Shown here: positions 11,103-24,096 of the stretch, one piece after another
Position numbering within the stretch: position 1 is the stretch's first letter
Layout: every line of letters starts with the position of its first letter
Origin: Euclidia mi
Taxonomy: Eukaryota > Arthropoda > Insecta > Lepidoptera > Erebidae
DNA length: 64,000 bases
Direction of reading: 5' to 3'
NCBI GenBank assembly: GCA_944739405.2
Contig: OX123186.2
Location: 32,907,551 to 32,971,550 of the forward strand
The notes under the pieces: model-generated
Told to the model about the DNA's origin: nothing
The model's input: the letters and a program-made list of their open reading frames with translations, nothing else
The model's database searches: none
Translations under genes and position numbers: made by a program

Positions 11103-12899
11103 ACGCAATAGCACTGGTAAGATTTTGACGACATTTTACAGTAACATAGTTTAGACATCACAATTCCCCATGGATCTTTAGTTCCAATAATTGACTCCTG
11201 CATGGGTGAAGCTGTGGTATGGTATTGTTATCAACATTACCGTGGTTGATTTTAGGAGGAATTGAAATTTTGAAACTGGTGTACCAACTCAGATTTTAAA
11301 GGCTGTGTATTTCAAGTAGTAAAATCCCTGACTTCTTATTTATAGGATGCTTTCTATATAATTATTTAAGGACTTATCATAAAGCCCTCAGTTAAACATT
11401 ACAAACTTTTCTATTAAATTATAAAACTCAATATTTACCGTCAAAGCCATTGTTCAGTTCAACAAAATCAAACAAATTAAAATTAATGTTGTAACAGGAA
11501 TATCACGAAAAAAAACGCGAGGTGAGCCAACGCGATATTATATTCAAAATTATCATTTGTTACCCGACCGGCGATTATGCCGTTGGTAGGGCGTCAAAAC
11601 ATCACCGAGATGTTTTCCTCAAAAATTATACCGCAAATACAATTTGGTGTTACGCAAGTTTATCTACAATTTTGTTGAAAATATCGTCCTGAATATCTCA
11701 TTTGACGCCGTTGAAGATTACGTTGAACTCCAAGTGGATGCCTGAGGATTTTTACATAAAATATTCATCATTGCTAAAGCTCCGAATCGCGTGCTATGCT
11801 CGTCACCTCTTTTTTCTAACGTTTTATTTGTTCCCTCTGTTTCATTAAGCATTGTCGTTATGGCTTTTATTATATCGTTGAAAGGTAATTACGGTGTACA
11901 ATGAAGGTCTTTGTGGTTTCTTTTATTTTATTGTGAGGTGGCAAATGTCACATGTTTAGGACAATGGAATCATCATTTTTGGGTTATGTGTTTTTCTTTT
12001 TGCTGCTATTTTTAGCAGCAAATTATTTCAATTTTAACCCAACGCCTATTACAGGCACGTATTATGGTTTTATATAAACTTTTTACCATACACTCTTACG
12101 TTAATTTACACAGTTTAGTAGCTAAAATGGTAATTTTAATGTATTTTTACAAACCAAGCATTTTGGGTTAACTATGAATCTGGAATGATTTCAAAATTGA
12201 AATTAATTTTTAAAACTTAAAAAGTCTTCGCAATCGTCACTTTTTGGTTGTGCTCAACCGGATACGGTTTCTGCGGCTACGGGTTACTGTTAAATACGCA
12301 GTTAAATCATTCAAGCTAAATGTGTAACCGTACCTAGTCAATAAACTGAGCAGGATTTAGAATTAATAAGCAAACAAATTTCGTGTTACTATTATAAATT
12401 TGTATAGCTTGTCACAGCATAATTAGAAAACCACGGGATTTGTGACGAGATTGCACGTTCTTTTTGTCTCGTGTATTGTTGACGGTTGGCAGTTTAGTCA
12501 ATCACGTAATTATTTAAAAGTAAAGCTAAAATATCTTATATTTTATTGTTTGGATATGATATCGTAAAATTATTGAGAGCCATCACATAAATACTAATAA
12601 ATATTCAAATCGCAAAAGATTGAAAATATTCTCAATCGTAATGTTCTCGAATTCTTGAATAAATTGAGTAATGTCCCTGGCCTTAAACTATTCAACCTTA
12701 GTTCTTCTGCGAGCTGCTCTTCTATTCATAAACACCATTAATATTAATAATATAATAACACTTTGTTAGACAATTCTATTGTATCAGGAAAATATATAAC
12801 ACTCTGAAGCCGTCCAAATGCTAAATGAGTTCCCGTTTAAATTAAAAGAGGTCACTGAGCCTACGCCTAAGTAATATTTTCGCTTTACGAAAAGATGCT
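11103..12899. other. AT-rich intergenic DNA, nothing recognised
   Basis: I see no convincing ORF, RNA gene or element boundary in these 1.8 kb. Any transposon remnants are too diverged to name by eye. Confidence 0.5.
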
Positions 12900-13017
12900 G
12901 TCCGATCGTTTTATGTCACCAGTTGCCTTAATACAAAGCTACAAAACTGTCGTCTCCTTTTATAAAAAAATATCTGAATTAGTACCTCAAGCAAAAATCG
13001 ACCCTAAGTCGTCACCA
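12900..13017 (+). repeat. 5' LTR remnant of BEL-A (3' part of LTR)
   Basis: This 118-bp segment (gtccgatcgttttatgtcac ... cctaagtcgtcacca) is repeated with few changes at 29859-29976. It sits just upstream of BEL-A gag, ends in CA, and is followed 2 nt later by TGG (13020), where a tRNA primer-binding site would be expected. Similarity to the other copy stops upstream of 12900, so this LTR seems 5'-truncated. The call as LTR is an inference from position, ending and pairing. Confidence 0.6.
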
Positions 13018-13246
13018 TCTGGTCGCATATCGAGCCGCATAACTGGCTAATTATCTAGTAACACGTGCGAAGCGTCGAGCGGCCGATCGAGACCCGCGAA
13101 CAATAGACGGCCGCAATCCAGAGATTAGCGGACAGTTTGTTTATGCAACATTATAACTTTTATAATATTGGTTGAATTCAATTAGTGCAGTTCGCAGTGC
13201 AGAAGTGTTATTTAAGTAACAAAACTTTAAAATAGCTACGTTAACA

Positions 13247-14940
13247 ATGGAACAACAAAGTTATTTGAATACATTAGACGATGTTGCGAAATTGATTCAA
13301 AAACACAAGTTAACCTAAAAAAATGCCCCAAAGCGAGACTTACAGACGGTTACCTAAAAGCGAGAATAAAGTGTATTGAAGAATATTGGTGTTCTTTTAA
13401 GCAAGCTCATGAGATGTTGGCAAAGTGTACACCGAGAGAAAAACGTGGAGAAATTTATTATTTTCTTAACGAAGATTATTTTATCATCGATGAGTTGTAC
13501 CTTTGTTTACAAGCAGATTTGACCGACATGTTAAGAAAAATACAACCAACGCCACCTTCAATGGACACCTCGAATTCTTCGGCTTTTAGTGGACAGTGGC
13601 AGAATTCGCTTGTGAAACTACCTCTTATTCAACTACCAACCTTTTCGGGCAGATACGAAGAATGGCCTACATACCAGGATATGTTTACATCGCTCGTGCA
13701 TAACAATGTGTCATTAAGTGACAAGTGACGTTCAAAAATTACACTTCTTAAATCTAGTGTTACTGGCGAAGCGGAAATATTATTACGACATATTCAGATT
13801 ACGGATTGCAATTATAACCAAGCGTGGCAACTTTTAAAAGAGCGATTCGGCAACAAGCGTGTTATTGTGTTCTCAGTTTTGAAAAGACTTTTTAATCAAA
13901 AGAAAATAGTATCACAAACATCTAACTGTCTAAAAAACCTATTAGATACTACTACAGAGTGCATAAATAACTTGAAGAATTTGCAAATTAACACCGATTC
14001 CTGGGACCCAGTAATTATATTTCTGGTAGTTCAGAAGTTGGACCAGGAGTCACACAAAGAGTGGGAAACTCAGGCCTATAAAGAAAAGACCACAGAGATG
14101 CCATCTTGGGAAGACCTACGAAAATTCTTAGAGTCAAAATTTTGAACATTGGAGGTGATACAACCCGTACCGAATAAAGAAAGTGTCGTTAAGGAGCGAT
14201 CCTACCACGCTGTTAGTGTTACAAAAAATAAAAATTGTGCACTTTGCCATGAAAAACACACATTATGTCACTGCAAGGAATTTATTAGGATGAATCAAAC
14301 TGAACGTAGTAATTATGTAAAGGAAAATCAATTTTGTTACAACTGCCTGCTCCCAGGACATACAGTGTACAAATGCAAAGTACTAGTGAACTGTCGCGTA
14401 TGTAATAGGCGACACCACTCCTTGTTGCATAAAACAGTGATGTCGGTGGATCCCAAGGAACCAACACAACCATCAACATCTCAAGAGGGAGACAACAACA
14501 AACAGATAGTATCAAGCCTTCATGTGAGAGTTGGAGCGAGTGGAACAGCATTGTTAGCGACTGCACTAGTGACAGGAAAAGGTGAAGAGGGACATGCTGC
14601 ACTGCTTAGAGTTCTCGTAGATCAGGGCTCGCAAGCAAGCTTCATTACTGAAAGGGCAGCTCAACTATTGAAACTTCGAAGAACACCAATACAAGGCAAT
14701 GTGATAGGTGTGGGTACAATGAAAGCACAAATTAAACACGTGGTTCAGCTCAATATAGCATCAAGATGGAAGCCTGAATTCAACATGCACGTCGAAGCCT
14801 ACGTCATGTCCAAGCAACTGACCACGAAAATACCACATCAAACTATGACAGTGCACAACTGGCAGCATCCAAAGGGTCTCACTCTAGCTGATCCTGTTCC
14901 ACAATGTTCCAGGCCCAATAGATCAACTGCTCGGTGTTAA
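13247..14940 (+). pseudogene. BEL-A gag and aspartic protease (broken)
   Basis: A likely gag ATG at 13247 opens a frame that stops at about 13317; the rest lies in another frame from 13414, interrupted by stops at 13726-13728 and 14143-14145. Gag shows the BEL/Pao signature LPTFSGRYEEW (about 13640). Three cysteine-rich knuckles (CALCHEKH, CYNCLLPGH, CRVCNRRHH; 14238-14425) bind nucleic acid in the family. The protease has VLVDQGSQASFI near 14615, with D-Q-G-S in place of the usual D-S/T-G. Gag packages the RNA, the protease matures the polyprotein. Non-functional as it stands. Confidence 0.8.
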
Positions 14941-15239
14941 GGAATATGCACATATTGTTGAACAGCAAATAATCAAAGGTCCCCCAGGGTCACCGTGTGG
15001 TCAAGAGACAACCCTTGGGTGGATTTTGTTTGGGGAAATAAATACAAAACACAACGAACATTCATTTCTTGTCACCAAATAGACGTTGATAACATACTAA
15101 AAGCTTTCTGGGAGATAGATACAAACACAAGGCGAAAAAATACAAAAGAAGAACAATTATGCGAAGACATTTATAAAAGAAACATACACAAGAAATGAAC
15201 AAGGAAAATTTGTAGTCAAATTACCATTCAAATCAAATA

Positions 15240-15898
15240 ACATTAAATCAACTGAAGGAAATACTAAACACATAGCTGCAAACAGATTGATATAATTGGA
15301 AAGAAGATTTCAAAAACAGCCTAAGCTAAAAGAAGAATACACAAAGGCCATAGAAGATTACAAAAAATTAGATCATATAGAAAGGGTTCCTATAGAAGAA
15401 ATACATACAAAAACATCTGTATACCTACCACATCATGCAGTCATACGCGAAGACAAAGAAACCACAAAGACTCGCATTGTATTCGACGCATCCTGTAAGG
15501 GAACAAATGGGATATCATTAAATGATGAACTCTTACCTGGTCCAGTGCTGCAAGAAGATCTACGTAGCATAATTATGCGCTGGAGAATGCACGCCGTATG
15601 TTTTGCTGCAGATATACAAAAAATGTATAGAATGATAAATTTATACAAAGAAGATACAGATTTTCATAGAATACTACGGAGGGATGACAGTAAAGAAAAA
15701 ATGACACATTATAGATTACTTACCGTGACCTTCGGGACAACTTCAGCTCCAAACCTAGCTGTGAAAAGTCTGATTCAACTTGCTCATGAAGAACAAGACA
15801 ACTATCCCGTGGCTGCTGACATTACATTATCTGTTTTTTTCGTTGATGACGTCTGTCTTCTCTGTGTAGGTATTTATACCTTAAATAAGTTAAGTTAA
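15240..15898 (+). pseudogene. BEL-A reverse transcriptase (partial)
   Basis: The frame 15296-15898 has the BEL/Pao RT order: YLPHHAVIRE, TRIVFDASCKG, LPGPVLQEDL, FAADIQKMY, then catalytic FVDDV (15838-15852). The protein ends soon after in unrelated sequence (LLCVGIYTLNKLS). The next frame begins directly at the RNase H region, so the RT thumb/connection is deleted or scrambled around 15860-15930. Region 14941-15240 is a decayed linker between protease and RT. Confidence 0.8.
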
Positions 15899-15923
15899 CG
15901 CGATTAAGACCCGCTAAATTATT

Positions 15924-18473
15924 TTGTATGATGTATACAAATCGCGAAAGTTTAAAATCGATCATATTTCCCTAGACCGATGGCTGCACACATACAGCTG
16001 CAACATAGAAGTAATAGAACTGCATGGTTTCAGCGACGCTTCAACCCGAGCAGATGCAGCTGTTGTATACAGCAGAGTAAAACAAAACGATGGAATAGTT
16101 CACACAAGCATAACTGCATCAAGAACTAAGATTGCCCCATTGAAAACAATATCAGTTCCACGTCTTGAGCTATGTGGAGCACTTCTGTTGTCTAAGTTAC
16201 TAAAGCAAGTCGTGTTAGCTATGAAAATCCCTTTTACACAAACCTACTGCTGGACAGATTCTACAATTGTGCTGGCATGGCTTCACGGTGAATCTCAGAA
16301 ATGGAAGACATTTGTAGCAAACCGGGTCGTAGAAATCAAAGACAACACAAACAATATTCAATGGCACCATGTTGATTCACAAGACAACCCAGCTGATATA
16401 GCCTCCAGATGAATGTTTCTAACAGCCTTGAAAAAGGAAAGATTATGGTGGAAGGGACCAGACTGGCTCTTGGAACAGGAAATTCGTTTTAAAAGATCAG
16501 AAAACACAGAAACTGATTTAGAGTTAAAAATAACATGTCACACAATAGCAAAAGACGGAAATGAAGAAAGGCTAATTTGGGAAAGATTTTCCAATTTGAC
16601 TAAAATGAAAAAAGTACTTGCTTACTGCCGAAGACCAATCGTAAAACATGAAAAGAAAGAGAAGTATTTAACTGTAGAAGAATTAGAAACAATAGTGAAA
16701 AGATGTATTAAATTCTATCAGACATTAATTCATGAAAAAGATATAGAAGACATAAGGAATAATGGAAAAGTTAGAAAATCAAGTTCATTAATTAGTTTAA
16801 CGCCATTTTTGGATAAAGATAATTTACTTAGAGTTGGAGGAAGATTGGATAATGCTAACGTACCAGTTGCAATGAAGCATCAAATAATAATACCAAGTTA
16901 TCAACATATCACGAGATTATTGATTAATGAAGCACACAAAAACACCCGCCGAGTGGTTGACGGCATAGAATACAAGTGTCACCACCCCCTATCTGCCCGT
17001 GGGTGTCGTAAGAGGCGACTAAGGGATAACACGATGCAAATACCATCTTTGCGTAGAGATGGAAAACTCGACATCAAACCCTATACGACTGCCTCGTTGG
17101 TCTCGCGGCATAAATGTGCGCGTGGGATCGGGAGGTCCCGGGTTTGATTCCTGGGTCGAGCAGTGTTATTAGGTTTTTCTGTCACGAAATTCTCAGTAGC
17201 AGCACGGATTCTGGAAATGTGCCCGGTACGGCAGTAGGCTCGCCCCTTATTACGTGGGACTAAAGTATATCTGGCGAAAAGTAGGTGTAGAAATACACCT
17301 CTGCCTACCCCTTCGGGGATAAAAGGCGTGACGATATGTATGTATGTATGTATGTATGTACAAAAACACATTACATGGTGGTATACAAGTCACGATGACA
17401 TACATAAGAAGTAAATTTTGGATAATTAGTTTAAATCAGCAATAAGAAAACACATAAGAAGTTGAAAGGTCTGTATAATAAACAAAGGCAAGGTACAACA
17501 CCAACTAATGAGTCAATTACCATCTGTGAGAGTAATCCCCCATCGAGCCTTTTTAAATAGTGGAGTCGACGACGCAGGTTCAGTTTTTATCAGAACATCC
17601 AAAGGGCGAGGACATCACACAACAAAGGGGTACATCTGCCTGTTTGTTTGTATGGCTACGCGTGCCATACACTTAGAAGCTGTAACAGACTTAACTTCCC
17701 AAGCATTCTTGTTTGCGTTCCGGAGATTCGTCGCACGTCGAGGTCGATGTCTTCATTTATACAGCGACAATGGCACCAATTTCATAGGTGCTGCGAAAGA
17801 GCACAAAGACTTGTTCCGGATTGATAAAAAAAGCATTTTCGCGGACATAACTGAACACCTCGCAACTGACGGAACAACATGGCATTTCATTCCACCATGA
17901 ATGCCAAACTATGGTGGTCTCTGGGAAGCCGGGGTGCAATCTGCCAAGGAACATCTATTAAGGATAAACAAGGATACCAAACTTACCTTTGAGGAGATGA
18001 CTACATTGCTCACACAAATAAATGCATGCCTAAACTCCCGTCCCTTGTGCCAGCTGGATATTACTGTTGAGACGATGACACCACTCACACCTGGCCATTT
18101 TATAATTGGCGAACCTCTTCTCAGTGTTCCGGATGATAGATATGAAACTTCAAAAATCAACCTGTTATGTCGATGGCAGCTAGTACAAAGACTGACGCAA
18201 CATTTTTGAAGAAGATGGCATACAGAATATCTTAATACTTTACAACAACGTACTAAGTGGCAAACATCTATCCAATCACCAACCGTTGGTGACAATGTGG
18301 TCATAAAGGAGGAAGGTCTGCCGCCAACGAGATGGCTCCTGGGAAAAATCAAGACTCTTCATCCTGGAAAAGACAATTTGGTTAGAGTGGTCACTGTACA
18401 GTGTAAGGGACAAAGTGAATTAAAACGACCGTTATCAAAGCTAATATTCCTATCTAAATTTAATTGTGTACAA
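15924..18473 (+). pseudogene. BEL-A RNase H, integrase and C-terminal domain (broken, SINE-interrupted)
   Basis: One frame holds RNase H (HGFSDASTRADAA at about 16023, SVPRLELCGALL, CWTDSTIVLAW) and the integrase N-terminal part (TPFLDKDNLLRVGGRLDNA). After the SINE come the integrase core (FVCMATRAIHLE; YSDNGTNF near 17760; WEAGVQSAKEHL near 17930, giving catalytic D and E) and the BEL C-terminal domain (PTVGDNVVIKEEGLPPTRW). Stops lie at 16410-16412, 17898-17900 and 18207-18209, with a frameshift around the SINE. Integrase inserts the cDNA; here it is dead. No envelope-like ORF follows. Confidence 0.8.
16936..17369 (+). mobile_element. Compound SINE inserted in BEL-A integrase, 10-bp TSD
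   Basis: The insert 16946-17359 (414 bp) is bracketed by the perfect duplication ACAAAAACAC at 16936-16945 and 17360-17369. Bases 17090-17359 are SINE family 1 (B box ggtttgattcctgggtcgag, body, ctaccccttcgggg, (TATG)n). The first about 144 bp (ccgccgagtggttgacggca ... ctgcccgtgggtgtcgtaag) are absent from the 43120 copy, yet lie inside the same duplication, so head and SINE went in together. Confidence 0.8.
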
Positions 18474-18696
18474 TAATATTCATACTTACCTATATACTTA
18501 CCTGTTGAATAATTATTAAGTTAGTGAAACCAGATGTGATAGTAAGATACTATGTGCTAATTATCCTGTGCAGCTATGATCAAATACCGTTAACTTAAAT
18601 TATTTACATTTATTTGTACACTTGACATTGTTAAAGTTAAAATTGATTAAAGCTAAACTTAATAGTAATAACAAAATGTATGCACGTAATTACCCA
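18474..18696 (+). other. BEL-A 3' flank, probable start of split 3' LTR
   Basis: AT-rich sequence after the pol end with no ORF. By position it should hold the start of the BEL-A 3' LTR, continued at 21011-21118 and 29676-29858. The matching part of the 5' LTR is lost, so this cannot be confirmed by self-comparison. Confidence 0.4.
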
Positions 18697-21010
18697 CCTT
18701 TCTTCTGAAATGAAATGAAATGATTATTTATTTCGTGTAAACTTTTTTAAAGTGCTTACGAAAAGTCAAATTAAAATTGTTCAGTTTATACATCATTTAT
18801 ATTTTTGTGTTGAATTAGAGCAGCTCAATCCCAAGCATTTTTATCGCCTATATAATCAGTAATTTTATAATATGCTTTTAAACATAGTGTAGTTTTAACA
18901 ATATTTTTTAATTTATTTGTAGATAAATTTCTTATATTAAGAGGGAGCTTATTATAAAAGCGTATACACTGCCCCATAAAACAGCTACTTATTTTGTGGA
19001 GGCGGGTGCTATGAACTATAAGATTATTCTTATGTCTAGTATTTACAGTATGTAGATCACTTTTTTTACTAAATGTGTCAATGTTCTTGCGGACATATAA
19101 CAGATTCTCGTATATATATTGCGAAGCAACAGTTAGAATGCCTATCTCACTGAACTTTTCTCTTAGAGAAACTTGAGGACCGAGGTTGTAAATACCCCTT
19201 ATTGCTCTTTTCTGCAGAACGAATATTGTGTCAAGGTCTCAAGCATTCCCCCAGAGAAGAAACCCATATGACATAATACTGTGAAAGTAGCTGAAATAGA
19301 CCATTCTAGCTGTTTCTATATCTGTGAAGCATCTAATTGTCTTAACCGCATAAGCTGCAGAACTAAGTTTGCCCGAAAGTCTTTCTATATGCGGACCCCA
19401 TTGAAGTTTGGAATCAAGCATAATACCTAGAAATAAGGTTGTCCCGACGGGCTCAATTCTGGTTTCCTTCAGTTGTACATTGGTTTCCATCTGTTTAAGA
19501 TTGGGCATGGAGAATTTTAAGAGTTTAGTTTTCTTATCATTGAGTAATAAATTATTTACATTAAACCAATTAACAACTTTAGAGAGTGCGTTGTTTACTT
19601 CGTCAAAATTACTCTGTTGTCTTTTAATATTAAAAATTAAAGAGGTGTCATCCGCAAACAACACAATCTCATGATTGTTCTTTACGTAATACGGTAAATC
19701 GTTGATATAGATCAAAAATAGAAATGGTCCGAGTATTGAACCCTGCGGGACGCCCATTTTTAAGGCAGAACCTGGCGATGTCTTATCATTAATCTGAACC
19801 TTCTGGATTCTGTTGCCCAAATAAGAAACCGGGAGATTAAGAGCTTTGTTCCTAATGCCATAATGATGTAATTTCCTGACCAGAGTATCACGATGTACAC
19901 AATCAAAGGCTTTGGACAAGTCGCAAAAAATTCCTAAAGCATCTTGCGACTTCTCCCAAGCTGTAAATATACTTTTGAGTAACTCTACTCCTGCGTCAGT
20001 AGTTGAACGACCCCTCGTAAATCCGAACTGTTTCTTGTGAAGAAGATTACGTCTGTTGAAATAACTAAGCAATTGACTAAGTATAAATTTTTCAAAAATT
20101 TTACTAAGCGTTGGCAATACAGAAATAGCTCGAAAATTAGAAGGGTCTGATGTGTCGCCAGATTTAAATAAAGGTATAACTTAACTATATTTCATTAAAT
20201 CAGGAAATATTCCAGAAGCGACGCAACCATTGAACACTGTTGCAAGATGTGGAGCTATTATGGTAATAATAGATGAAACAGTCTTCACTGACAATCCCCA
20301 CAAATCCATTGTCTTTTTCATATTTATAGCTTTAAATTGATAAATAACATCTTTAGTAGTCACAACGGTAAATTCAAAGGCTGCACCACATTCTGGCACG
20401 CAGTCCCTAAGAAGCATTTCAACAGACATGGAAGATGAGTCGAGCGACCCTGTAGTTATTATAGGTATATTAGAAAAAAACTTCTCAAATTCTGTCGCTA
20501 CTTCCAGGTCCTCTGCAACACTCACATTATTGATATTTAATAATAAGTCACGGCTGCGTGCTTTGGCTCTGCCAGTTTTATTGTTGATGACATTCCAGGT
20601 AGGGTTTATAGTGTTTTCTGATAATTTTATTTTAGTTCTCAAATAAATAGATTTTGCTGTACTACAAGCTTGTCTAAATATTTTGAAATATTTTTTTACT
20701 TAATTAATAAAGTTCTGACTATTATTATAAGTTTTTCCATCATACAGTTCATATAACCTAATCCGGCTTTTATGAATACCTTCAGTTGCCCAATCACTAA
20801 ACATCAGACGGTCAGTTACATTAAATTTTTTGGATGTAAATACAGTCTGAAATTCGTCATTAATCAAGTCAAACAAAGAGCTATATAACTGATCCGAATG
20901 GTCATGATGAGGCAACCAACGCATTTTTCGAGATAAATTGTCTTTAAAAGTTTTAAGTCGATGTTCATTTATTGGTATATATTTAATAATTTTTCTCTGG
21001 ACTTACGGGC
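18697..21010 (-). mobile_element. CR1-like LINE, 5'-truncated
   Basis: The 3' end lies at the left with a short (GAAAT)n run (18707-18722, ATTTC on the element strand), typical of CR1-type tails. The coding region runs right to left, and the 5' end is lost before 21010. The copy lies between the end of BEL-A pol and the BEL-B 5' LTR. Confidence 0.75.
18825..20924 (-). pseudogene. CR1-like LINE reverse transcriptase and C-terminus (three nonsense codons)
   Basis: A single reading frame extends from 20924 to a natural-looking stop at 18825-18827, broken only by stops at about 20700, 20181 and 19239. It contains VIPLFKSGD, SKIFEKF, FGFTRGRSTTDA, IFCDLSKAFDCVHRD, GVPQGSILGP, catalytic FADDT (near 19650) and LGIMLDSKLQW, then a C-terminal region with YNKLPLNIRN. 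These are CR1/Jockey-group motifs. The AP-endonuclease half is absent because of 5' truncation. The copy is inactive but little shifted, suggesting point-mutation decay only. Confidence 0.85.
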
Positions 21011-21118
21011 ATTTTCTTCTGTAGTGTATAATGTGCACAGATACATAAATAACTAATTAAATGTGTCAAACAAACTTACCATACTTACCATGTCAATGTA
21101 AAATAGACTTAGGTAATT

Positions 21119-21122
21119 ATTG
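21119..21122 (+). repeat. BEL-B 5' target-site duplication (ATTG)
   Basis: ATTG immediately before the 5' LTR matches ATTG at 29676-29679 right after the 3' LTR. A 4-bp duplication is in the usual range for BEL/Pao integrases. Confidence 0.7.
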
Positions 21123-21773
21123 TGGTTTGAAATAGAAATATTATTCGTGATAGGTCAAGTCGATTATATCGATTTAGTAACGTTTAGTTTAGTCTATTGT
21201 AAATTTTGACTATGGTCACACTGAACTGTCATTCATTCACTTTAGTTCATTGTCCATTTCTGAAAATTGGTCTTACGCTCACGTCGTTTTTGTCTTTCTC
21301 GCGTGGTTTTGTAATTGATATAAATTGATCGCCCTTTGAAAAGCACATCCTGGTAGCTTCGCGAATAGTTTGTTCGTTTCCGGCGCCGGCATCGGTTGGT
21401 TTATTTGTGATAAAAGACATTGTGAACTATTGAACATTTGTAAAACTGTGAATCCGACAACGTGCATCGTGGTCTGCAGAAGTACGCCGAACTGGACCTC
21501 GAGTAGAGGTATTTAAAACGATTCGCTTGTTATTTTGGCCAAAATTATAAGTTAATCTTATAGGTCCACTCAAGAACATCATCAGGAGCATCAGTGAAGA
21601 TTTGGTAAGCAAATTAATATTGATAGTTGTAACTTGCATGTTCTTTGAACTAATCATTGTGCAACGCAGTGCATTGTGTCTAGATCCTTGTCTTGTCGTC
21701 GTCAGGTAGATGTATTACAACTTCCACTGCGCACTCTGAACAATTTCCTGCCTGCCTACGGCAACTCTAGACA
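21123..21773 (+). repeat. BEL-B 5' LTR
   Basis: A 651-bp LTR starting TGGTTTGAAATAG and ending CTCTAGACA, highly similar along its length to 29051-29675. It is about 26 bp longer than its partner, mainly because agcttcgcgaatagtttgtt is missing from the 3' copy. The TG...CA termini and flanking ATTG support the boundaries. The central palindrome gatatagtggtcaagtcgat of the 3' copy is shortened here. Confidence 0.85.
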
Positions 21774-22779
21774 TACATTTTTGGTGCAGAGCTGTAGTTG
21801 AAATCTAGCCGCTGTTGATTGTATCTAAATTCAGATTAATATTGTAATCTTGTATTTTATCACCTTGTAGACAGTATTGTAGTGTTTGTCAGGTCAGTTT
21901 TTGCCTTGAATACATGAATTTATTTGTATTAGCTCACCTATTTAATTGAAACACATTGTCATACATAACCTCAATCAGTAATTGTTTGACTTGTATTGTT
22001 AAAATCTAGAAATAATTTGTTGTTTTTAGTATTAATAAGTCAGTTTGTCTGGATGCATAACAGCTGTATGTATCAATAAATTTAGTAAATTTAGTTTATT
22101 GCATATATTGGGATTGAAACATTATAACAACCAAACTTGACAAAACTTGTTGTTATAATATATTGATAAAATTGTTAGGTAACACATACTTACTATTGTA
22201 TTTCACAAATAACACACTTAGCCTGTCTGTTGCAAATAATTAATTAATTGATTTAAAGTTCAGTTCAGTTGCTGTAAGTTATAAACCTTTTGATAACATT
22301 GTCCCTATGTCAATATATTGAAACAAGCAGATTTTTTGCTTGTTGCGTATTTTTAGCACTATGTATGTAAATATTACTTTTATTTCTTAATTTTTTTTTA
22401 TTTTTTATTTTTATCGTGTTTACTGTACCTAAAAATTTGAATAAATCATCAGTATCGCCAAACTGCCCTTTTCCAGGCTCCTTGCTTTTTTAGTCCATCC
22501 AAAGGTTGCCTGGAAGATATTGCTTATAAGTGATAAGGCCGCCATTTGTACCTACATTGACTTTTACAAATAAGTATAGCAAATTGTATTACTTTGGTGT
22601 ACAATAAAGATGATTTGATTGATTGATTGATTGATAATTTTGTTGGGCAGTAAATACCTGTCACTTGCTTGTACCAGCAGTAAACAGGCTAATACTTTGT
22701 TGGTTTCAAAGAATTAACAAACATTAAGTTTTGATTGATAATATTATTTAACGCTTGTCTGAGCTCTTTTGAATTGATT
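21774..22779 (+). other. BEL-B untranslated leader with a LINE-tail-like insertion
   Basis: The leader starts tacatttttggtgcag; TGG at about 21783 could be the primer-binding site, weakly. Bases around 22585-22637 (gtgtacaataaagatgattt then (GATT)n) look like a CR1-type LINE 3' tail, so part of the leader is probably an insertion. No ORF. Confidence 0.45.
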
Positions 22780-24096
22780 ATGTCAGCTATCAAGGACTTG
22801 CGTGCGGCTGTTGGTGCTATTGCATCAGATTTGCGCTGGTTTGCCTCAGCCAGTGCCTTGGTGAACCGGCCTGATCGCCAGCAGGTCTTACTACAAAGGT
22901 ATGAGCGGATCGATGATCGCCTGGCAAGTGTGGAACAGCAATTCCGCACTTTCAGCGCTTGCTGTCTCGAAGTGTCGGTTAATGAATTCACCGCTGACCA
23001 ACGAATTAGAGTCAGCGAAGATTATGCCCAGGTCTTAGACCTGTATGATGCTGTCTCCAACTGTGCAAGACAGTTGATTGCCGAGAGGGACGGGCAACCC
23101 GGCTTGAAGCAGGAGCTTCCTAGGACAGCACCGGGACTGGTGAGTAGGCTCCCTACTTTAGACCTCCCGCATTTCGATGGCTGCCTAGGAAGCTACCGGG
23201 GCTTCGTTAATTTGTTTGACAGCCTGGTCAATGACAGGGCTGACCTTCGGCCGGCACAAAAATTGGCCTATTTAATGTCGGTTCTGGATGGGGAGGCCAA
23301 GGGCCTCGTCAAGCATCTGCCCGTGTCTGACGAGGCGTACCAGACGGCTCGGGACTTAATTACCCGTAGGTAACATAACAAGCATGGCCTCGCCGACACG
23401 CATATTGAACAGATTTTGAGTTTGCCCACGCTCACCCGGGTCTTTGGGTTGCGCACCCAACTATTGAACCCGCTTTTGGTGGCAATCAACGTACTTAAGT
23501 GCCTTGACCTACCCGTGGATCAATGGTCCTATCTATTGGTGCACATTGTACTTAAGAAGCTAACTGCCGATCTGAGGTCGCGTTTTGAACAGCGCTTTGG
23601 TGGTGATAGCGCGACCTATCTGCCCCCCTTTGCTGACCTGGAGAGGTTCCTCGAGGATGAGTGCCGGGTCTTGGACAATTCCGGTGGTGACACACCGGCT
23701 AAGACGCAGCCACTCAAGATCAAGGAGCAGGCTCGCGTTCACACCCGAGCCAATGATGACCGGCGCCCTCCTCGCTTTGCAGTCACGCAGAGCCCAGTGG
23801 AGTACTCTTACTGCAAGGTCACGGGGCACAGAACGGCCAGTTGCAGGGTATTTTTGGACCTGCATGTCGCCTCTCGTAGGCGCATCGCGAATTCCCGCCG
23901 CCTTTGCTTCTCTTGCTTGGGGTCCCACTACCAGCGAGACTGCCCAAACTCTCGCCCCTGTCCTCACTGTGGAGGACAGCATTTGGACATTCTCTGCATG
24001 AATGCCAGAGAGGTAGGCCGCTTGTCCAACCAGCCGACGCCGCGCACAGGCGGGTGTTTTGAAGGTGGCAGCCGAGGCTCACCGGCGCGTAGCTGA
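22780..24096 (+). pseudogene. BEL-B gag (one nonsense codon)
   Basis: The start is set at ATG 22780 (MSAIKDLRAAVGAI); an upstream in-frame ATG at 22735 is less family-like. The frame is interrupted only by the TAA at 23371-23373. It includes the BEL/Pao gag core (LPTLDLPHFDG, FVNLFDSLV, KLAYLMSVLDGEAKGLV, LLHIVLKKL-like) and cysteine knuckles near 23880-24000 (LCFSCLGSHYQRDC, CPHCGGQHLDILC). Gag forms the particle and binds RNA. The stretch 24010-24430 after the knuckles is a low-conservation spacer. Confidence 0.8.

Noticed and set aside
17081..17371. 96-codon minus-strand frame
   Set aside because: Complement of the SINE inserted in BEL-A integrase.
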